From positions 1-19,584 of the forward strand of contig JAFTLD010000062.1 of NCBI GenBank assembly GCA_017452945.1: a stretch of 19,584 nt of DNA, read 5' to 3'. Shown here piece after piece: positions 15,324 through 19,584 of the stretch. The translations under genes were made by a program, and so were the position numbers. Position 1 is the first letter of the stretch. The number at the start of each line of letters is the position of its first letter. The notes beneath the pieces were generated by a model that made no database searches, was not told the origin of the DNA, and saw only the letters and a program-made list of their open reading frames with translations. Source of the stretch: Clostridia bacterium. GTDB taxonomy: Bacteria; Bacillota_A; Clostridia; Oscillospirales; CAG-272.

Positions 15324-15446
15324 AAAAAGCCTGCATCCGCATGAGGCTGATGAATTAGTGGAAAAGTAGCAGGAATTTGTTCGTTTTTGAGCAAATTCCT
15401 GCTACTTTTCCACTAATTTCACAGCACCATGGGTGCAGGCTTTTTT
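15324..15446. terminator. Nested long hairpin, probable bidirectional terminator
   Basis: The outer arms AAAAAGCCTGCA (15324-15335) and TGCAGGCTTTTT (15434-15445) form a classical terminator stem with T-runs on both strands. Inside is a perfect 27-bp inverted repeat (15353-15379 with 15392-15418). It terminates purC on the plus strand and can terminate the membrane-protein operon on the minus strand. The stretch 15323-15482 has no gene. Confidence 0.85.
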
Positions 15447-15482
15447 ATATGGATAACGTTTTTGCATATAAGCGTTCATTTT

Positions 15483-16157
15483 TCAGCTCATGGAATTACT
15501 TGAGTTGTTTTTTTCTTTCACTTCTTCCATCTCCCCAAGGTGCTTGAGCATCTTGAGCCGTTTTTCGATCAGCTTGGCTGATCCCTTACTCACTCGGAAA
15601 AGATGCTCGTTGCCTTGCACGGTTACGTGAACAATGCATTGCTTACCTCGATATTCCAGACGCAGATCGTCCACGGTATCGGTATTATAGGTATAGATAC
15701 GGAATTTGAACACGCGCACCTTTCCCTTTTGATAGATCGCCACACCGCGGCACAGGATACTATATATGCCAAACAGCAATACAACCCCCAAACCAACCAA
15801 ACCAAGGATCAAAAGTACCCTGTTTTCCCCGACACCCATCAGCAAGAACAGCAGCCCGATCAGTTCCCCCGCCAAAAGCAGGCACAAAAATACGGTAGAC
15901 CAAATTACGTCATATATGAATACAAACGTTCTCGGATTGATCTCCTTGAAATAAACCGCGATCGGATATACCACTGCCACGGCACCAAACACGATCAGCC
16001 AATACCAAGGTTCGGTATACATGGCAAGTGTTGCAGCGATCGCCTCCGGCTTTTGCAAAAGGAAATGCTCGATCACATGACAGATCGGTGCGATCGCGCC
16101 CATGACGACAAAAAACAGCAACGCTTTCCCAACGTGATGCAATATTCTTTTTGCCAT
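15483..16157 (-). CDS. Four-helix membrane protein with cytosolic C-terminal domain
   Basis: I chose ATG at 16157 (224 aa), preceded by AGGGAGG at 8 nt. A TTG at 16178 would extend it but has no such site. Four hydrophobic segments are visible: about residues 11-32, 51-70, 77-108 (long, with acidic D83) and 113-136. The C-terminal 85 residues are soluble and beta-rich, then charged, ending in a Lys/Glu-rich tail (KRLKMLKHLGEMEEVKEK). The soluble part (YQKGKVRVFKF, VDDLRLEYRGKQCIVHV, HLFRVSKG) has the look of a PH-like domain such as those found in small bacterial membrane proteins, but this is a guess from strand pattern. I do not recognise the family. It starts 21 nt after the next membrane gene and is surely in the same operon. 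Confidence 0.7.
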   Translation of the reverse strand: MAKRILHHVGKALLFFVVMGAIAPICHVIEHFLLQKPEAIAATLAMYTEPWYWLIVFGAVAVVYPIAVYFKEINPRTFVFIYDVIWSTVFLCLLLAGELIGLLFLLMGVGENRVLLILGLVGLGVVLLFGIYSILCRGVAIYQKGKVRVFKFRIYTYNTDTVDDLRLEYRGKQCIVHVTVQGNEHLFRVSKGSAKLIEKRLKMLKHLGEMEEVKEKNNSSNSMS

Positions 16158-16178
16158 GTCATCATCCTCCCTTGACAA

Positions 16179-16772
16179 TTATTGCTCTCTCCTCTTCCCG
16201 ATCTGGCTGAGCAGCAGCTCACGGGCAGCGGGCAGCTGGGTTTTGAACTCCTTATTCATCCAATACAGCATCAACGCAATCGCAACGGCTACTGCCACAA
16301 AAATCTCTACCTTGCCAAAGAAGAGCATTTGATTGATGCGCCAATACACGTCGATCGGCACGCGCAGCGTAATGCACACCCACTCCGCCACAATAATCAC
16401 TCTGCCGGCAATCAACGCATACGGCATCACAAAACCCAGTATTGCCAGGATAGGGCGAAAGTCCTTGATCAGGATCCCCGTCCAGAATTTGTCCGGTCTG
16501 TGGTACACGATTTGTGAGCAATATCTTGTCAGCTTGACCTCCTTGGTATAAATCGTCTTATACTTAAAGGTTTCATAGCCAAACGTCACAGCCAATAACG
16601 CAAGGCCCAGCAAATTGGCCACAAGCAACGCTCCCCAACCAAGCCCCAGCTTGGCGACAAGAGGATTGCCCTCCATACTCAGATCAGGCGTATTGTAAAA
16701 CGTCAGCGCACCGTCAGCCAGTGCAAGCAGCACATAAACACTCATCAATATCCAGAATTTCACTTTTTTCAT
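16179..16772 (-). CDS. Small integral membrane protein, DUF5658-like
   Basis: This 197-residue protein has likely membrane segments at about 6-27, 43-65, 106-132 and 154-172, plus a Lys/Arg-rich C-terminus. After the first helix comes ADGALTFYNTPDLSMEGNPL with D20, T24, E34 and N36-P37. This resembles the D-x-x-x-T ... E-x-N-P pattern of DUF5658-type membrane proteins, whose function is not known. An AGAAGG ribosome binding site is 8 nt upstream. It is the first gene of a two-gene unit. No clear promoter was found in the short AT-rich gap behind the cyuA-like terminator. No function can be assigned. Confidence 0.65.
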   Translation of the reverse strand: MKKVKFWILMSVYVLLALADGALTFYNTPDLSMEGNPLVAKLGLGWGALLVANLLGLALLAVTFGYETFKYKTIYTKEVKLTRYCSQIVYHRPDKFWTGILIKDFRPILAILGFVMPYALIAGRVIIVAEWVCITLRVPIDVYWRINQMLFFGKVEIFVAVAVAIALMLYWMNKEFKTQLPAARELLLSQIGKRREQ

Positions 16773-16855
16773 ATTTGCAGCCTTCTTTCTATTTAGTCCT
16801 TCACCTATATAGACGCTTTTTTTGAAGAAAAAGTATCAGAATTTCAAAAAATATT

Positions 16856-16886
16856 TCAAAAAATCCCCGAAAATTTTTCGGGGATT
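16856..16886 (-). terminator. Terminator of the yitT-cyuA operon
   Basis: AATCCCC...GGGGATT forms a stem across 16862-16886. On the minus strand it runs directly into a T-tract. It lies 13 nt past the stop of the desulfidase gene. Confidence 0.88.
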
Positions 16887-16898
16887 GATTTTTGCTTC

Positions 16899-18167
16899 TT
16901 ATCTGCGCAGCATGATCTCAATAATTTCTCTGTCTGTATCCTTCATACCGTCACGGGCTACGTTGCTGACGTTGTCAATGGTATTCTCAACGCCCTTGGT
17001 GACAATGCCGTCACCGCCCACAAACTGCTTGCCCTGCATATACATGTGCATGCCCAAAAGCCCCGCTTCAACCGAAGACGCAATCTTGGCAGCACAGCTT
17101 GCCTTAGCACCGTCGCAAATGACACCCGAATTGATGGCAAGACCGTTGACTACGGTGTGCGCGATCTCGCGGTACTTACCTCCGTGCAGATACATCACAC
17201 CCGCAGCCGCACCGCAGCCTGCACTGGTTGCACCGCAATAAGCGGACAGCGCACCAATACCTGTTTTCAGGCGGATGGTGGTCAGATTGGACACGACCAG
17301 CGCGCGCAGCAGCTGCTCGTGCGACACGCCCATTTCTTTTGCATACACGATGACGGGCAAAGAGGTCGTCATGCCCTGGTTTCCGCTGCCCGAATTGATG
17401 ACCACAGGCAGCTCACAGCCGTTCATACGCGCGTCCGAGCCAGCGGCCGCCCATGCCTTGGCCTTATTGGCCACACCGTCACCGTACGCAGCCAGCAGCA
17501 CCTTGCCGATCTCGGAGCCGTAATGCCCCGAAAGGCCCTCGCTTGCGATAGCAGTATTATATTCGATCTGTCGCTCCAGCACCTCGGAAACGTCCGCAAG
17601 GTCAACCACGTCAGCAAATTCCACGATCTGCTCGATGTTCAGCAGCTCATAATGCGACTCCTCGCGCTCCACCCTCTCGGGCTTTGCCGCATACAGAACC
17701 TCACCGTTACGCACCACGCTCTCCACGTGCGTGTGCTTATTGGTCAGCAGCACACTTGCGCTGTCATCGCCTGCTTTGACTGTAATGCGGATCGAAAAAA
17801 CGCAGTTTCCATCTGCGCGCACCACCTCAATCGGTGCGGCGGCTTTATATTCGCTGATCTGTGTAATCTCCTTTTCGGTCACGTGTGAAATGACCTCAAG
17901 CTCGGCATACGGGTCACCTGCCACAATACCCGCCGCTGCGGCTGCCTCAATGCCCTTGAGATTGCCCGTATGCGGAATGACCACGCTCTTGACGTTCTTG
18001 ATCACGTTTCCGCTGACGTCAATGCGCACACTCTGGGGCACTGCCTTCAAGGCAGCCCTTGCAATGGCAGACGCATAAGCAATGGCGATCGGCTCGGTAC
18101 ACCCCATCGCAGGGATCAATTCTTTGCGCAAAATTGCACAATACGCTTGATATGTTTGTTTTTCCAT
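16899..18167 (-). CDS. cyuA: L-cysteine desulfidase / UPF0597 (CyuA, YhaM) family iron-sulfur enzyme
   Basis: This 422-residue protein matches the CyuA/UPF0597 family over its full length: PAMGCTEPIAIAYASA near the start, INSGSGNQGMTTSLPV, AYCGATSAGCGAAAG and GVICDGAKASCAAK. In the archaeal enzyme three cysteines bind a [4Fe-4S] cluster. Here C23, C311 and C351 are the likely equivalents, and the last pair keeps a spacing of 40. The reaction is breakdown of L-cysteine to pyruvate, ammonia and sulfide. Relatives are often labelled L-serine dehydratase alpha-like, so serine remains an alternative substrate. An AAGGAG site lies 12 nt before the ATG, a rather long spacing. It starts 21 nt after the YitT-like gene, so it is probably cotranscribed with it, and ends at a strong terminator. 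Cytoplasmic. Confidence 0.87.
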   Translation of the reverse strand: MEKQTYQAYCAILRKELIPAMGCTEPIAIAYASAIARAALKAVPQSVRIDVSGNVIKNVKSVVIPHTGNLKGIEAAAAAGIVAGDPYAELEVISHVTEKEITQISEYKAAAPIEVVRADGNCVFSIRITVKAGDDSASVLLTNKHTHVESVVRNGEVLYAAKPERVEREESHYELLNIEQIVEFADVVDLADVSEVLERQIEYNTAIASEGLSGHYGSEIGKVLLAAYGDGVANKAKAWAAAGSDARMNGCELPVVINSGSGNQGMTTSLPVIVYAKEMGVSHEQLLRALVVSNLTTIRLKTGIGALSAYCGATSAGCGAAAGVMYLHGGKYREIAHTVVNGLAINSGVICDGAKASCAAKIASSVEAGLLGMHMYMQGKQFVGGDGIVTKGVENTIDNVSNVARDGMKDTDREIIEIMLRR

Positions 18168-18188
18168 AAATATGATATTCTCCTTACA

Positions 18189-19058
18189 TTATATACCGCG
18201 GAATCCCTTGCCGATGATCTCGCTGCTGTTGGATACGATCACAAATGCGCCGGGATCGATCTGCTTGACGATCTTCTTGAGCTTTGCACCCTCCACACGA
18301 CGGCAGACTGTCAGCAATACGGTTCTTTCTTCTCCCGTATAGCCGCCAACACCTTGAAATTTGGTAAAGCTGTGATGAATGCTCTCGGTAATGTAGCTGC
18401 TGATCTCCTCGGGCTTGCTTGTGATAATGGTGAAATATTTGGACGTGTTCATATTCTCAATCACCCCGTCCACCAAGAATGCTTTGGCGAAAAGGCCGAG
18501 CAAGGAAAACAGTCCCGTTTGCACGCCAAACACCCAGAACGCGCTCACGGCAATGACAAAATCGGTCGCCAGCAACGCTTTTCCAATATCCAGACTCGTG
18601 TATTTTTTCAGGATCAGCGCTACGATATCGGTTCCGCCTGAGGAAGACTCGGTAAAGAACAGCAGCGCTGAACCAATGGCAGTGAGCAGGATGGCGTATA
18701 CAAGCTCCATAAAAGGTTGATTTGTAAACGGAGCAGATATTGGCCAAACGCGTTCCAGCACAAAGGTACCAAAGGAAAACAGCAAACTGCAATACACTGT
18801 CTTGACCGAAAAGCCTTTGCCTAAGAAGATAAAACCAACGATCAGGAGCAGCACGTTGATCACGGTCAGTATATTGGCAGACGTGAAATACTGCGCAAAA
18901 TCGGGCAGATATTGCCCTACAGCACCCGATATGACCACGGCAATGCCGCTGACACCGCCTGTGGAGAATCCGTTGGGGATCTTAAAGAAGTACACGCCAA
19001 CCGTGGTCAGTAGTATACCTAAATTCATGATCACAAAATTTTTGAATTTGTTTTTCAT
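18189..19058 (-). CDS. YitT-family membrane protein (DUF161 plus DUF2179)
   Basis: I chose ATG at 19058 (289 aa), preceded by GGAG at 6 nt. ATG at 19070 would add four residues, has a weak site and would contain that GGAG. About five hydrophobic segments fill residues 10-195, including GGVSGIAVVISG and the family string SSSGGTDIVALILKKYTS. The last 85 residues are a soluble DUF2179 domain (YITESIHHSFTKFQGVGGYTG, ERTVLLTVCRR, IDPGAFVIVSNSSEIIGKGF). Members are common in Firmicutes. Their transport substrate is mostly not established. Being first in an operon with a cysteine desulfidase-like gene, it may move an amino acid or sulfur compound, which is only an inference. A structured leader precedes it. 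Confidence 0.88.
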   Translation of the reverse strand: MKNKFKNFVIMNLGILLTTVGVYFFKIPNGFSTGGVSGIAVVISGAVGQYLPDFAQYFTSANILTVINVLLLIVGFIFLGKGFSVKTVYCSLLFSFGTFVLERVWPISAPFTNQPFMELVYAILLTAIGSALLFFTESSSGGTDIVALILKKYTSLDIGKALLATDFVIAVSAFWVFGVQTGLFSLLGLFAKAFLVDGVIENMNTSKYFTIITSKPEEISSYITESIHHSFTKFQGVGGYTGEERTVLLTVCRRVEGAKLKKIVKQIDPGAFVIVSNSSEIIGKGFRGI

Positions 19059-19226
19059 ACAAATCTCCATGCCGCCTATGGCGGCTCAATTACAGTTTTG
19101 AAACTTCACCGCCAATCTTTGCTCCAAAAATGGGGCGAGGACCATTTTTAGGTGAAGCTCATGCGTGAATGCATGCAGAACAAATAGGTAGAGTAAACTT
19201 TCACACTATCCTTTCGTCATTCTTCT
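19059..19226 (-). promoter_or_regulatory. Structured 5' leader of the yitT-cyuA operon
   Basis: About 168 nt separate the predicted transcription start from the yitT start codon. Visible pairings are CTTCACC with GGTGAAG (19104-19110, 19151-19157) enclosing CCAAAAATGG with CCATTTTT (19124-19133, 19142-19149), a small CATGC/GCATG hairpin (19160-19175) and a perfect GCCGCC-TAT-GGCGGC hairpin (19071-19085) ending 2 nt before the GGAG. I match it to no known riboswitch or T-box. Confidence 0.5.
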
Positions 19227-19232
19227 ACATCA

Positions 19233-19261
19233 AGTATATATTGCCGCGTGAAAAATGTCAA
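19233..19261 (-). promoter_or_regulatory. Promoter of the yitT-cyuA operon
   Basis: On the minus strand TTGACA (19261-19256) and TATACT (19238-19233) are separated by 17 nt. This is a near-perfect housekeeping promoter, with a start near 19226. Confidence 0.85.
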
Positions 19262-19334
19262 GAGGTGCCTGCGAAAAAATGACAAAATAAGGACTGACCC
19301 GAAGCTCTGCAAAATTAGCGGTAAAATTGAATTT

Positions 19335-19358
19335 AGCCACCACGTTTTCGTGGTGGCT
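19335..19358 (+). terminator. Perfect 10-bp hairpin with short T-run
   Basis: AGCCACCACG-TTTT-CGTGGTGGCT is followed by only three further T on the plus strand. No gene on that strand precedes it. It may be a second terminator or processing hairpin for the partial minus-strand gene, or belong to a short plus-strand transcript. Confidence 0.45.
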
Positions 19359-19373
19359 TTTGATATGCAGAAA

Positions 19374-19402
19374 ACAAAGAAAAGCCCCGCGCGAGGCGGG
19401 GC
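19374..19402 (-). terminator. Terminator of the right-edge gene
   Basis: The stem GCCCCGC/GCGGGGC (19384-19390, 19396-19402) is followed on the minus strand by a T-rich tract (TTTTCTTTGTTTT). It lies 5 nt after the stop codon at 19408. Confidence 0.85.
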
Positions 19403-19407
19403 GAGGA

Positions 19408-19584
19408 TTACAGATTTGCAAGCCGTTCTTTGATGTTCAAATAGCGAGGCGTATCCTTGATCGAGGCAAACACCGCATCATTGTTATTGAGATATCTCAA
19501 ATAAGAATGACCGAGCGTTTCTGTACTGCTCTTGGCAATATTGGTTTGATCGATTTTAATTCTATTGACAAGCAAGGACGAATG
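19408..19584 (-). CDS. C-terminal end of an unrecognised protein (partial)
   Basis: The minus strand is open from the right edge for 58 codons to TAA at 19410-19408, just before a strong terminator. The visible tail includes DQTNIAKSSTETLGHSYLRY and ends TPRYLNIKERLANL. No family could be recognised from this fragment. It is soluble and mixed-charge, with no membrane segment. The 5' part lies outside the window. Its reality rests on the open frame ending exactly at the terminator. Confidence 0.6.
   Translation of the reverse strand, partial: HSSLLVNRIKIDQTNIAKSSTETLGHSYLRYLNNNDAVFASIKDTPRYLNIKERLANL

Noticed and set aside
19059..19226. T-box or known riboswitch in the yitT leader
   Set aside because: No T-box GGTGG antiterminator signature, specifier loop pattern or other known aptamer core was found. 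It is kept only as an unassigned structured leader.

Overview
The window looks like chromosomal DNA of a Gram-positive anaerobe of the class Clostridia, probably an uncultured gut lineage. The support is indirect. It has strong AGGAGG-type ribosome binding sites, housekeeping promoters close to TTGACA-N17-TATAAT, many lipoproteins with short signal peptides and acidic Thr/Glu/Pro-rich linkers, a YitT-family membrane protein, and moderate GC content. No rRNA, tRNA or CRISPR array was seen.

Layout. (1) 1-3894, minus strand: a very large RHS/YD-repeat protein that runs off the left edge. Its core ends at the window border, where a variable, often toxic, C-terminal tip would be expected to begin. 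(2) 3985-10977, minus strand: a compact operon, read from right to left. It encodes an AraC-type regulator, a lipoprotein with a DUF4832-like hydrolase-type barrel, a lipoprotein made of four tandem beta-sandwich-like modules, and a solute-binding lipoprotein, and it ends at a strong terminator. The same module type occurs once in the barrel protein and four times in the repeat protein. A 163-bp hairpin element resembling a MITE (a small non-autonomous transposon) lies between the regulator and the first lipoprotein. (3) 11263-12883, minus strand: a paralogous solute-binding lipoprotein with its own consensus promoter and terminator. (4) 12891-15446, plus strand: a metallo-beta-lactamase-fold lipoprotein, divergent from the previous gene and sharing back-to-back promoters with it, then a SAICAR synthase (purC). 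They are followed by an elaborate nested hairpin that probably acts as a bidirectional terminator. (5) 15483-16772, minus strand: two small integral membrane proteins in an operon. (6) 16856-19261, minus strand: a yitT-like gene and a cyuA-like L-cysteine desulfidase gene, behind a consensus promoter and a structured leader of about 170 nt. (7) 19408-19584, minus strand: the C-terminal end of an unrecognised gene with a terminator.

How the genes may work together. Region 2 plus the paralogue in region 3 looks like an extracellular carbohydrate-responsive module. Two solute-binding lipoproteins, a barrel protein and a multi-module surface protein are controlled by a cupin-AraC sensor, but no transporter permease or ATPase is present in the window. 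The binding proteins would have to use a transporter encoded elsewhere or act as receptors. Region 6 suggests coupled membrane and cytoplasmic steps of cysteine or serine metabolism. These pathway assignments are inferences. The ORFs, lipoboxes, repeats, promoters and hairpins are read directly from the sequence.
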